Source: UBA1731 sp045595285
GTDB taxonomy: Bacteria; Verrucomicrobiota; Kiritimatiellia; RFP12; UBA1067
NCBI GenBank assembly: GCA_045595285.1
Contig: JAZOAC010000027.1
Location: 1-64,000 of the forward strand
DNA: 64,000 nucleotides
Direction: 5' to 3'
Shown piece after piece: positions 1 through 8,635 of the stretch. The position numbers and the translations under genes were made by a program. Below the pieces are notes generated by a model that saw only the letters and a program-made list of their open reading frames with translations, was not told the DNA's origin and made no database searches. Positions within the stretch are counted from its first letter, which is position 1. Each line of letters starts with the position of its first letter.

Positions 1-165
1 GCAGCGATTGAGACCGAAGGTCGAAATAGCCCGAGCATCGCGCAGGGCCTACCTTCGCTTCGGAGGGTATCTTGCCGAAGGCAACCCGAAGGGCGCACAA
101 GCGGGTGCGCAACGTCGAGGCGTGGGTCTCTACTCTACAAAGCAAAGCCCATATCCATATCATGT
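1..165. other. Upstream stretch of first gene, no convincing ORF
   Basis: No reading frame here looks like protein. The frame of the next gene has no stop codon back to base 1, so that gene may start outside the window. A short hairpin is visible at 93-110 (GCGCAC, six-base loop, GTGCGC). Confidence 0.4.
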
Positions 166-3100
166 ATGTTCGCCATGGCGGCACTTGCATCCTCGCACAC
201 GGTCTTCGCGGAGGAGATAATCAACTTGGACGATATCGTGCTTGAAGGTCAGACGGTCATCGATGTGGCGAGCGGGGTGACAAACATCTACAGTGGCGTC
301 ATTTCCGGAAAGGGTCCCATAGACAAGAAAGGTCCCGGCAGATTGGTGCTTTCGGGCAGGAACACCTTCACAAGTTCTACCATTGACGGCGCTGGTGACA
401 GAAAGATGGGCGTCAGGATACAGCAAGGTGTCATCGAGGTCGCTGAAGAAGGAGCGCTTGGTGTCGGGAAACTGTGGATCTGGAATTACGATACGGATAT
501 ACTATCTTCGGTCCAGTTCACCAAACGCGATGCCGTGGTGACTAATGATATAGAGACGCGTTACAGTAATTCAAACGCAAACGGCAGCAATCCTCACCTC
601 AAGGTGGTTGAGAATACTACATTTGAAGGGAAGATACATTCGGTCTGCAACAGCTTTTATTTCGGCAACCAGAATTGGGGGATGAATTCGTATGATTCAG
701 CATATCCCACCAATATCGTTACAGGATCCTTTAGCACATTAGACTCTTCAGCGCCCAGAGGTGTGCATCTTTCCACGTATGGCGTCATTATTTTCCGAGG
801 CCCTGTCTCCATACCGGCGACGATGACCGTCGGGGCGGGTGTCGGCCATGTCGGAACGCTTGTGCTTGATACAGAGAGCTATAAAGTACGAGCCACAGCT
901 TTGAGGAGCGGAAATGTCCTGTGTAAGCGCGAAAACGTTCTCAACGGCACACGGCTATCATTGGCTCCCAAGAAAAATGATCCCGACAGACCGTTTCTTG
1001 ACATGGGCGGCTTCAATCAGACGATTCAGTATTTCTCCGCGAACGATTATGTTGCCGGTTATGCCTCTGCAACCGGTGTCGGGTATGAGATCAAATCGAC
1101 TGATGGCCCTGCCACTTTGACGGTCACGGGACTTCCCACCAGTGTTTCCTGCGACTGCTATTTTGCGATCAACGACAACATTTCGCTTCTTCTTGACGCC
1201 CATCCCGGCTATGTCTGCAATTTCGTCAAGCGCGAAAACGGAACGGCCGGGGAAATCGTCGTGTCCAACGGCACGTTTGCGGTCACGGGAACGGCTACAT
1301 TCAAGAATGTGCCCAAGATAACGGTTGCGAAGAACGGCGTGTTCGATTTGCTGTCCAGCAAGGAGAATGCGCTTGCAGGTGTCCGCGGGTTGGAGATTGA
1401 AGGTGAGTTTCGCTCCTCCTCCAAAACCCCGTTCGGAGACGGCAATGTAAGCATTTCACTTGCCGATGGCGCCGTTTTCCGGTCGACGTCCGGTGCTCAG
1501 ATCGCGAACGGCGGCGTAAGCTTAACCATCGGCAAGGGCGCTCTCCTGGACGTCGGCACTAAGATTGAAGTTGCGTCGCTGACGATAGACGGCGAAACGC
1601 TTGGAGCCGGCGTTTATGCGCATGGCAAGTATGAAGAGATTGCAAAAGATACGATAGTTGTAGTGACGTCCGTCAAGGGATCGTCTGAAGTCTGGACGGG
1701 CGGCGGAGCTGACGCAAATATCGCAACCGCGCTCAACTGGGAGGGTGGTGCCTGCCCAAATCTTGCCGACGGCAGCTCCGAGTGTACGTTTGCCACCGGC
1801 GGTGAAATGGCTTATATCGACCGGCTTGTGAAATTCCATGCCCTGAAATTCGCCGGAAGCGGGTTCTCGCTTGAAAAGTCCTCGCCCGAAGCGGTTGCGG
1901 GAATCGAGATTCTCGGTCCCTCCATATCGTTCGAACCGGTTGATGGCAATCCGGAACGGACTTTCAGTCTTGGCGTTCCGACGGTTGTGGCGGAGAAGCA
2001 GTCGTGGAACGTACCGGCCAATACCACGGTCAAGCTTAAAGACGGGTTCTACGCCACGCAGGCCGTGTTTAAAGGCGGAGACGGCAATCTGGAGTTTTCC
2101 GGCACGAATGTTTTCGACGGAGCGCTTGTGATAACGAATGGAACTGCAAGGTTCTCCGGCACAATAACCACTTCTGCCGACGTTGACAATTCTCCATATT
2201 CGGCGGACAATGCGATAATGTGCTATAACAGCGATAAGGAAGCGCGTTATGGAAAGGTCATTCTCGATAACGCCATTATCGAAAAGCCGTTTTGCGCCGT
2301 TGCGCCCCGCATGGAATTACAAGCGAAGCAGTATTTTCAGACAACGGCAAATTCCTCAAATGTCATACGCGGCGTATGGAGGACCCAGGAGCGTATCTGG
2401 CAGACGCTTAAGCTGGGAGCGAACTCAACCGTTGTATTCGAAGGGGGAGTTTCAAATGCCGTGCACACTCGCATATTGGGAGGAACGGTGTACATACGCA
2501 ACAAGCCGCATTTCTATACCTATGACGGAGGGGACAACCTTAGAGGTTTCGAGCTTAACGATTCGGCAACGGTGTTCTATGAAGCCGCCGGTGGATGGTT
2601 GAGACTGTTCAATCCGCGTAATTGCACCGTGAATTATATGGTCTCACATGCCATGACCGGTGGATATGCGTACAACAGTTCTTCGGCCGCGGTATTCAAC
2701 CTTAACGATACCACCCAGCGTTTTGACAGGGTTAAGTTGATATCGGATATGAAAATAAACGGAGACGAGGGCTCCGCGATTGAGGTTGCCGGAGCGGAGG
2801 AAAGCCGTATCGCCACGCAGGTAAACGGCGGCGTTTCCTTCCTGAACCTCGGCGCCGGTACGTTGAAGTTCGAGGGCGCCGGCTGCGCCTCGACGGGCGA
2901 AATCGTGGCGACCAACGGTACGGTTGTCGTCACCGACGGTGCGCAGCTGAAGAATCTGGCCTGCGCGACCGCAACCGGCAGAGGAGTGATCCAGATTGAA
3001 CGCAGCGCCGAGAATGCCGCCGTCCAGGCGTTCGGAAAGGCTACGGACGTATATCTCGGCGAAGACGGCGTGATATTCGTTTCCACCGGATCCGTACAGC

Positions 3101-3255
3101 GTGTAAGGTATCTGTATGTTGACGGTGTGCGCATGCCCACGGGTGATTATTCCCATGCCAAGATCGCCGACGAAAACGTCAAAAGGCATTTTGCGGACAC
3201 GACCGGTGTCCTGCGGTGCATCGGTATTCCGGGAATGAGCATAGTGATTCGTTAA
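166..3255 (+). CDS. Autotransporter-associated beta-strand repeat surface protein, 5' end uncertain
   Basis: Large (1029 aa from this ATG) secreted or surface protein rich in Gly, Thr, Val and Asn. Residues about 46-72 carry a hallmark of autotransporter-associated beta-strand repeats (GPGRLVLSGRNTFTSST), and similar strand-turn segments recur through the protein, suggesting a long beta-solenoid. No catalytic motif, no C-terminal beta-barrel and no PEP-CTERM tail are visible. The first 15 residues resemble the end of a signal peptide (ALASSHTVFA before EE) but lack the usual basic N-terminus. Since the frame stays open to base 1, the true start may be further upstream. The gene lies 13 nt before the DUF4838 gene and is probably co-transcribed. 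Adhesion or glycan binding is a guess from the family only. Confidence 0.75.
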   Translation: MFAMAALASSHTVFAEEIINLDDIVLEGQTVIDVASGVTNIYSGVISGKGPIDKKGPGRLVLSGRNTFTSSTIDGAGDRKMGVRIQQGVIEVAEEGALGVGKLWIWNYDTDILSSVQFTKRDAVVTNDIETRYSNSNANGSNPHLKVVENTTFEGKIHSVCNSFYFGNQNWGMNSYDSAYPTNIVTGSFSTLDSSAPRGVHLSTYGVIIFRGPVSIPATMTVGAGVGHVGTLVLDTESYKVRATALRSGNVLCKRENVLNGTRLSLAPKKNDPDRPFLDMGGFNQTIQYFSANDYVAGYASATGVGYEIKSTDGPATLTVTGLPTSVSCDCYFAINDNISLLLDAHPGYVCNFVKRENGTAGEIVVSNGTFAVTGTATFKNVPKITVAKNGVFDLLSSKENALAGVRGLEIEGEFRSSSKTPFGDGNVSISLADGAVFRSTSGAQIANGGVSLTIGKGALLDVGTKIEVASLTIDGETLGAGVYAHGKYEEIAKDTIVVVTSVKGSSEVWTGGGADANIATALNWEGGACPNLADGSSECTFATGGEMAYIDRLVKFHALKFAGSGFSLEKSSPEAVAGIEILGPSISFEPVDGNPERTFSLGVPTVVAEKQSWNVPANTTVKLKDGFYATQAVFKGGDGNLEFSGTNVFDGALVITNGTARFSGTITTSADVDNSPYSADNAIMCYNSDKEARYGKVILDNAIIEKPFCAVAPRMELQAKQYFQTTANSSNVIRGVWRTQERIWQTLKLGANSTVVFEGGVSNAVHTRILGGTVYIRNKPHFYTYDGGDNLRGFELNDSATVFYEAAGGWLRLFNPRNCTVNYMVSHAMTGGYAYNSSSAAVFNLNDTTQRFDRVKLISDMKINGDEGSAIEVAGAEESRIATQVNGGVSFLNLGAGTLKFEGAGCASTGEIVATNGTVVVTDGAQLKNLACATATGRGVIQIERSAENAAVQAFGKATDVYLGEDGVIFVSTGSVQRVRYLYVDGVRMPTGDYSHAKIADENVKRHFADTTGVLRCIGIPGMSIVIR

Positions 3256-3268
3256 AGGTGTTCCGACA

Positions 3269-5149
3269 ATGAAAAGAGTTGCTGTTGCTGCGTTGTTCTG
3301 CGGGTTTGCTCCGTTGTTGGAGGCGGATGTATCCTTTGAAGGGAAGAACGTCGAGGTTGTGATCGCGCCGGACGCTCCGAAGGCGACATGGTTCGCGGCA
3401 GGGGAGATGACGAATTTCCTTTCGCGCGTCTTCGCCTGCGAAGTGCCGGTTTCCACATCCATGAATCCCGGGCGCGTGCCTTTGATCCTCGGCACGAACG
3501 GATGGAGCCGCGCGGCGGGACTGCGTCCTGAACTGCGGGCCCGTGACGCTTTTGCGATCGCCGCCGTCAAGGGGCGTGTCTTCATCACCGGCTGCGACAG
3601 CCCCTGGTTCGACCCCGCCTCCGTCATTGCCCGCGGCAAGCCGCGTCCTATCCAGTTCGGCGAACGAGCGACGGTCTTCGGCGTGTACCGTTTCCTTGAA
3701 CGCTTTGCGGGATGCCGGTTCTACTTCCCCGGAGAACTGGGCGAGATCGTGCCCCGCCGGACGAGGATGTCGGTGAAGGACGGAGTGGACTGGGAAGAGC
3801 CGGCCTTTGCGGTACGCAGCGTTTCCGTCGGGGGAGACGGTGCCTGGTTCGGGCATCGGGAGGCGCGCAGATACGAGAGCGCCAAATTGCTCAACTGGCT
3901 CCGCCTACGGCTGGAGTCCGACCGCAAGCCTTTCGGTCACGGGCAGAACGGCTACAACATCATCGGACGCTTCAAGGATTCCCATCCTGAATATTTCCGC
4001 ATCGACAAGGAGGGCAAGCGTGACTTCGACACCCGGGTGACCAAGACGCATCCGTTCTACAAGACGCGCCAGCTCTGCCATACGTCGAACGTCTGGAAGG
4101 AGATCGAAGAGGATGTTCTGAGCTATCTGCGCGGAGAAAGTCCGACCAACCGCCAGGTCCGCGGCAAGAGCTCCGACTGGGGGAACCGTTCGCCGTTCCA
4201 TGACAACGGCATACGGAAGTACATAAACGTAATGCCGCAGGACGCAATGCCAAGATGCTGGTGCCATGGATGTCAGGCTGTCTATGACGACACTCTTGAT
4301 TTCGCGAACGATCTCATCTGGCGCAGGACGGTTGCGCTTGCCGATAGGGTCGCAAAGGAGGGCTTCGATGCGCATATCTGTCAGATGGCGTACCGTCCGT
4401 ACGGTTTGCCGCCCAAAGGCATCGACATACCGGACAGCATCGAGGTGCAGGTGTCTGTGGGCGGACCGTGGTCGGTCTCCAGACCGGAAAGCTTCTCCAA
4501 TCAGGTTGCGCACGTGAAGGCATGGCGCGAGAAGCTCGGAAGACCGGTCTCGCTCTGGACATATGCGTGCAAGGCCTGCTGGTTCAAGCCGCCGGTCGCG
4601 CCGTGTGTGGCTCCGCGCGCCGTCGCCAGGTTCTATCAGACGGTTGCGCCGTACATCGAAGGCGCGTTCAATTCGAGCAGCTGTGAACGGTTCGCCTACC
4701 AGTATCTCAACTACTATGTGTTCTCCCGCATAGCGTGGGACGTGTCGGTCGACGTCGAGAAGCTGCTTGCGGAGCATCACAGGCTGATGTTCGGCACCGC
4801 GGCTCCGGAGATGGCGAAGTTCTTTGACAAGGTCGAGGAAGTCTGGATGGGCAAGGTCGTCATTCCTTCCATTATTCTGGAGACGATGCTTGGCGAACCG
4901 AAGGAACTGCGGCGCGGACCGTCTGTCGCCAAACTCATGGGCGAGATATACACGGCGGACTTTCTCGGCGGCCTTGAGCGCATACTCAAACGTGCCGCCG
5001 CATCGGTCGATCCCGAGAGTCTTGAAGGAAGAAGGGTCGCGCTCATGAAGGCGGAGATTTTCGATCCGATCGACGAAGCCGCCAGAAAATGGCGGCAGGA
5101 GAACGCCGATGCGAAGCGCGGAAGAGGCCGGACCGTGGAAAAGAAATGA
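3269..5149 (+). CDS. Secreted DUF4838 domain protein
   Basis: 626 aa with a short signal peptide (MKRVAVAALFCGFAPLLEA). The N-terminal part (about 20-130) resembles the alpha-glucuronidase-like accessory fold that precedes DUF4838, and the rest matches the DUF4838 type, with many Trp/Tyr/Cys residues and motifs such as GHGQNGYN and HPEYFRIDKEGKRD. The family is common in carbohydrate-degrading PVC bacteria and Bacteroidetes and is presumed to be a TIM-barrel glycosidase, but the substrate is unknown. A Shine-Dalgarno-like AAAGGTG precedes the ATG. It follows the beta-strand-repeat gene closely, so the two may act together at the cell surface. Confidence 0.75.
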   Translation: MKRVAVAALFCGFAPLLEADVSFEGKNVEVVIAPDAPKATWFAAGEMTNFLSRVFACEVPVSTSMNPGRVPLILGTNGWSRAAGLRPELRARDAFAIAAVKGRVFITGCDSPWFDPASVIARGKPRPIQFGERATVFGVYRFLERFAGCRFYFPGELGEIVPRRTRMSVKDGVDWEEPAFAVRSVSVGGDGAWFGHREARRYESAKLLNWLRLRLESDRKPFGHGQNGYNIIGRFKDSHPEYFRIDKEGKRDFDTRVTKTHPFYKTRQLCHTSNVWKEIEEDVLSYLRGESPTNRQVRGKSSDWGNRSPFHDNGIRKYINVMPQDAMPRCWCHGCQAVYDDTLDFANDLIWRRTVALADRVAKEGFDAHICQMAYRPYGLPPKGIDIPDSIEVQVSVGGPWSVSRPESFSNQVAHVKAWREKLGRPVSLWTYACKACWFKPPVAPCVAPRAVARFYQTVAPYIEGAFNSSSCERFAYQYLNYYVFSRIAWDVSVDVEKLLAEHHRLMFGTAAPEMAKFFDKVEEVWMGKVVIPSIILETMLGEPKELRRGPSVAKLMGEIYTADFLGGLERILKRAAASVDPESLEGRRVALMKAEIFDPIDEAARKWRQENADAKRGRGRTVEKK

Positions 5150-5164
5150 GAAACGGAACCGATG

Positions 5165-5173
5165 TGGTATAAT
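5165..5173 (+). promoter_or_regulatory. Extended -10 promoter of the metallophosphoesterase gene
   Basis: TGgTATAAT followed by a G+C-rich CGGCGGCC. No good -35 is seen. An AGGAGGTG Shine-Dalgarno follows before the ATG at 5202, so this unit has a normal leader. Confidence 0.65.
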
Positions 5174-5201
5174 CGGCGGCCGTTAAATCAGGAGGTGTGA
5201 T

Positions 5202-6938
5202 ATGGCAATCGGAAGAAGAGATTTCATCGGCGGCATAGGTGCGCTGTCCTTCACTGGGTCGGCGTACCGGCTGTTCGGAGACGAGAAGCCGCTTTTGCGC
5301 ATAGGCGTGATGACCGATACGCATATCGGCAGAACGAAGGCAAGCTGCGGGCGCGTGAAGCTCGCATATCAGCTCTTCCGCAGACTGGGTGCGGATCTGA
5401 TGGTCAATGTCGGGGATGTGGCGGACTATCATTATCCCACGGGATACAGGGCCTATCGCGAAACGGTCGAGGAGGTCTTTGCCGGCGTTGCGGCGGCTGA
5501 CCGTCCCAGGGAACTTTTTGTGTATGCGGCTCACGACTATTTCAACTACGGGGGACGTAAGAAACGGAGCCTCTGGTCCAGAGATGCGACGCCGGCGTTT
5601 GCCGACATGCAGCGTCTGATTGGCGCCGGGAACGGCCCGTATGCGCATGGGGCGGTCAAAGGCTTCCCGTATGTCGTTTTCCCGCAGTCGATGACGGAAG
5701 GTCTGGATCTAAAGCGGTGCGACAGGATGATCGCGGATGCGGTGGCGGCAAATCCCGGCAAGCCCGTGTTCGTGTTCGCGCACATCCCGCCGGGCGGAAC
5801 GACGCGCGGAGGAGGCGGAAGCCGGGCAAAGAGGGAGATGCTCAACAAATATCCCCAGGTGGTGAACATTTCCGGCCATACCCACGGGTCTCTTGCAGAT
5901 GAGCGCTCGATATGGCAGGGGGAATTCACCTCGGTCAACGCCGGGTGTCTTCAGAATTGGGGCGGCGGACTTGCGGGAAACAACGTTCCCCGCAATCAGA
6001 ACTACGGTGTTGTGATCATAGATGTGTTTCCCGCCCGTATCGTATTCCGCCGGTTTGACGTGCGCGACGGCGAAGAGTCCAATGATCCGTGGATGATTCC
6101 GTGGCCTTTTGATCCGGCTGCGGCTCCGTACCGTGCTGCAGGGCGGAAAGAGAAGTCGGCAGCGCCGTCGTTCGCCGCCGGTGCCGTGCTGAAGGTTGAG
6201 CCGCGGGGCGACGAGGGCGGCGTGTCGCTTACGGTGCCTGTTGCCGGAGGCGTGACGCGTCCCTTTACATATCGTGTGTTTCTGGAATATCTCGACGGGA
6301 ACAGGAAATGGAGATCGCGCGGAAGAAGGGATTTCTTCGGCGATGCATGGCAACGACCCCATGAGCGTCCTGAAAAGTATGAACTGGAGGTTCCGGGTCC
6401 ATATTTCGATCCCGGTCGCAGATACAGGTTCCGCGTATTCCCTCTGAACTGCTTTGCGAAAGCGGGCTCCCCGATCGCGGTCGAGTTTACGGCTCCGGAA
6501 TTCAGGTCGAAGAAGAAGCCGCAGGTCATATGGGAGTCGAACGATCCGATGAAGGATTGCCCGTTCCTAGCGGGTCTGTCGGGAAAGAAGTCCATGCCGA
6601 TGAAGGACGGATTCTACGAGATGGGCGAGGGCAGCGCCCGGTTGGTGTTTCCCGATGGCGTGTGGAAGGGCGAAAAGGACGCCAGATTCCGGTTCGTCGC
6701 CGATGTCCATACGGTTCAGGGTGAGCACAGGTCGTGGAACATCAACCTCCGCAACCCGAACCCGCTGGAGAACGCGCACGGACGCATCCCCACGCCGAGA
6801 GGCGATTCCGGATCGCTTCGGTATGTGATTGATTTCGCAAAGGCCGACGAGGATCATTGCTACTATTTGCTTGTGCGCGAAGGCGGGGTCGGGAAAATCC
6901 GCTTCGACTATGCCCGGATAGAACGTATTCAGAATTGA
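5202..6938 (+). CDS. Tat-exported calcineurin-like metallophosphoesterase
   Basis: 578 aa. The N-terminus carries a twin-arginine motif (RRDFIGG, residues 5-11). A metallophosphoesterase domain follows, with TDTHIG (38-43), NVGDVADYH, an AHIPPGG segment and NISGHTHG, together giving the expected metal ligands. The C-terminal half has beta-sandwich character and ends in a module that may bind carbohydrate. It is predicted to act outside the cytoplasm on a phosphoester; the substrate is unknown. The strong AGGAGGTG ribosome site and its own promoter fix the start. It is longer than a bare phosphoesterase because of the C-terminal extension. Confidence 0.8.
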   Translation: MAIGRRDFIGGIGALSFTGSAYRLFGDEKPLLRIGVMTDTHIGRTKASCGRVKLAYQLFRRLGADLMVNVGDVADYHYPTGYRAYRETVEEVFAGVAAADRPRELFVYAAHDYFNYGGRKKRSLWSRDATPAFADMQRLIGAGNGPYAHGAVKGFPYVVFPQSMTEGLDLKRCDRMIADAVAANPGKPVFVFAHIPPGGTTRGGGGSRAKREMLNKYPQVVNISGHTHGSLADERSIWQGEFTSVNAGCLQNWGGGLAGNNVPRNQNYGVVIIDVFPARIVFRRFDVRDGEESNDPWMIPWPFDPAAAPYRAAGRKEKSAAPSFAAGAVLKVEPRGDEGGVSLTVPVAGGVTRPFTYRVFLEYLDGNRKWRSRGRRDFFGDAWQRPHERPEKYELEVPGPYFDPGRRYRFRVFPLNCFAKAGSPIAVEFTAPEFRSKKKPQVIWESNDPMKDCPFLAGLSGKKSMPMKDGFYEMGEGSARLVFPDGVWKGEKDARFRFVADVHTVQGEHRSWNINLRNPNPLENAHGRIPTPRGDSGSLRYVIDFAKADEDHCYYLLVREGGVGKIRFDYARIERIQN

Positions 6939-7271
6939 CGGCATTCCTCCCGGCGGTGTGACAGATTCGCCTCTCGGCATCCGGCCTCGGGTTAATGCCC
7001 TGTTCTTCGCGGTGAGCGTGAGGGTTGAAAGCGGTGAGAGTACGTGGTATCATACAGATGTTTTTGAGGATATAAATGGAAGATCAAGGGACGCACCTTT
7101 TGAGAAAAGCAAGATAAGTTAAAAAGAGGGGTTTGAAACGGTTGATTATTGCCAAGACTGAAATGTTGGATCGGTTCGCCGGCTGCGAGCGGCTTGGCTG
7201 CTTCGGTCCTTGCTGTAAGTGCTAATCGACTTTTACACGATGTGCTAATTGACTTTTAAACCGGGGTCTAA
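6939..7271. other. Intergenic region with direct repeat and phased repeats
   Basis: About 330 nt without a gene. It holds a promoter-like TGgTATCAT at 7045-7053 with no ORF behind it, copy A of a ~48-bp imperfect direct repeat (7079-7127), and the first two copies of a 23-bp-phased CTAATYGACTTTT motif. Confidence 0.6.
7079..7127. repeat. Direct repeat copy A flanking the ATPase/GH36 segment
   Basis: About 49 bp, similar throughout to 10341-10387, with an identical core starting AAAAGCAAGATAAGTT at 7105 and at 10365. Both copies lie 3' of a gene, so they could be an intergenic repeat element or the boundaries of an inserted segment. Confidence 0.7.
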
Positions 7272-7280
7272 TTGACTTTT
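7219..7280 (+). repeat. Three CTAATYGACTTTT repeats with exact 23-bp phasing
   Basis: CTAAT starts at 7222, 7245 and 7268. The third copy contains the TTGACT -35 box of the downstream promoter. The phasing (about two helical turns) suggests operator sites for a regulator on one DNA face. Confidence 0.7.
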
Positions 7281-7301
7281 CAACTGGCGCTATGTTATAA
7301 T
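7272..7301 (+). promoter_or_regulatory. Promoter of the ATPase gene
   Basis: TTGACT (7272-7277), 18-bp spacer, TGtTATAAT ending at 7301. The -35 box lies inside the third 23-bp-phased repeat, so a protein bound to the repeats would compete with sigma factor. Confidence 0.7.
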
Positions 7302-7336
7302 TGCTCGCAAAAAAAAAGTTTTGGAAGTCTTGTAAT

Positions 7337-8554
7337 ATGATAAAAAGGTGGCAAGAGCAGAGTCTGAAAACCGTTCTTAATGAGCGAAGAGGTGTTCACT
7401 TGACTGGCGCGCGTCAGACAGGGAAAACTACGCTTTCCCGTTTTGTTGCAGGAAATGGCGTGCGTTTTTTGACTTTAGATGATGAGAAATATCTGTCTGC
7501 AGCAAAGAGCGATCCGTTGAGTTTTGTTGAGCGTGGAAATGCAAGTACGTTTGTCATTGACGAGATTCAAAAAGTACCCGAGTTGCTTAATGCGATAAAG
7601 ATGAAAATTGATCGCGATAATACACCTGGGCAATATCTTATTACGGGGAGCTCCAATCTGCGATTTGTGAAAGCGGTCAAGGATTCACTTGCCGGAAGAT
7701 TGGGAAGAGTCAAACTTCGCACACTTTCTCTCGGCGAGATTCTTGGCGGTAAGGGTCATTTTCTCGATATGGCGTTTCAGAGGGATTTCTCGTCGTGTCC
7801 AATCAAACTGGACAAGCGCGAAATAATCCACTGTGCTTTTTGTGGCGGCTATCCCGAACCGTTGAATTTCTCCGTCCGTTCCCGAAAATCATGGTACGCG
7901 GAATATATAGACGATTTGCTGACGAAAGATATTCAAGACGTGACGGAAATACGAAAAGTCGACGCCCTCAAAAAGACGGCGTATTGGCTTATGGCTTATT
8001 CGTCAAAGCTGTTCGAGCTGAAAGATTTGTGTGCGGTGTCGCAATTGGGAAAAGAGACGCTCGGCAGCTATATAACCGCACTCAAAACACTTTATGTCAT
8101 TGATGAAGTTCCGGCGTGGAGCAAAAGCGATTATGTGAAAATAGGGAAGCGGTCGAAATATTTCGCAGGGGATTCCGGCCTTGTCGCCAATTTGCTTGGA
8201 TGGGACGAGAATCAAGTGTATTATGATGCCGACGATTGCGGAAAACTGATTGAATCATGGGTGTGTCATCAATTGTCCGTTTTGGCAGAATTAGACATTG
8301 GATATGAGATTTCACATTATCGTGACAGTGACAAGCGGGAGATTGATTTCATTGTTGAAGCAGAAAACGGAGAACTTTTGGGAATAGAGGTGAAATCGGG
8401 AACGGTTTATCCCGATGATTTCAAGCATCTGAAATGGTTTTCCAAAAATCTGGCGAAGACGCGTTTTACGGGAATAGTTCTCTATTCGGGGAATGATGTA
8501 TTATCTTTCGGTGATGGTTTTTATGCCGTACCATTGGCACTTTTAGGTGTATGA
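7337..8554 (+). CDS. ATP-binding protein, AAA_14 plus DUF4143
   Basis: 405 aa from ATG 7337; an upstream TTG at 7301 lies within the -10 box and is rejected. Near the N-terminus are a Walker A loop (GARQTGKTT) and a Walker B (FVIDEIQKVP), followed by a sensor-like ITGSSNLR. The C-terminal half is DUF4143-like, with an ExxxREIDFIVE...LLGIEVKSG segment like that of restriction-nuclease folds. The family is widespread in gut bacteria and its function is unknown. The gene is clearly AT-richer than its neighbours, has its own repeat-bearing promoter and sits between direct repeats, which suggests horizontal transfer. Confidence 0.85.
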   Translation: MIKRWQEQSLKTVLNERRGVHLTGARQTGKTTLSRFVAGNGVRFLTLDDEKYLSAAKSDPLSFVERGNASTFVIDEIQKVPELLNAIKMKIDRDNTPGQYLITGSSNLRFVKAVKDSLAGRLGRVKLRTLSLGEILGGKGHFLDMAFQRDFSSCPIKLDKREIIHCAFCGGYPEPLNFSVRSRKSWYAEYIDDLLTKDIQDVTEIRKVDALKKTAYWLMAYSSKLFELKDLCAVSQLGKETLGSYITALKTLYVIDEVPAWSKSDYVKIGKRSKYFAGDSGLVANLLGWDENQVYYDADDCGKLIESWVCHQLSVLAELDIGYEISHYRDSDKREIDFIVEAENGELLGIEVKSGTVYPDDFKHLKWFSKNLAKTRFTGIVLYSGNDVLSFGDGFYAVPLALLGV

Positions 8555-8618
8555 GCACTTGTTTTTACAGTAAAGTCAGGTTGCAGACAGATGCAGGTGG
8601 CGTTATCTATCTTGGTTT

Positions 8619-8627
8619 TGATATAAG
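8619..8627 (+). promoter_or_regulatory. Extended -10 box of the GH36 gene
   Basis: TGaTATAAG, then eight bases (GAGCGGCA) and the ATG. This fits a leaderless start, but AAGGAG overlapping it could instead serve as a ribosome site from an upstream start. Confidence 0.45.
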
Positions 8628-8635
8628 GAGCGGCA

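Noticed and set aside
2644..3639. 331-codon minus-strand ORF
   Set aside because: Shadow of the beta-strand-repeat and DUF4838 genes; it crosses their boundary and has low-complexity basic composition.
7301..7336. Upstream TTG start for the AAA_14 protein
   Set aside because: The TTG begins at the last base of the -10 box, so it cannot be in the transcript.
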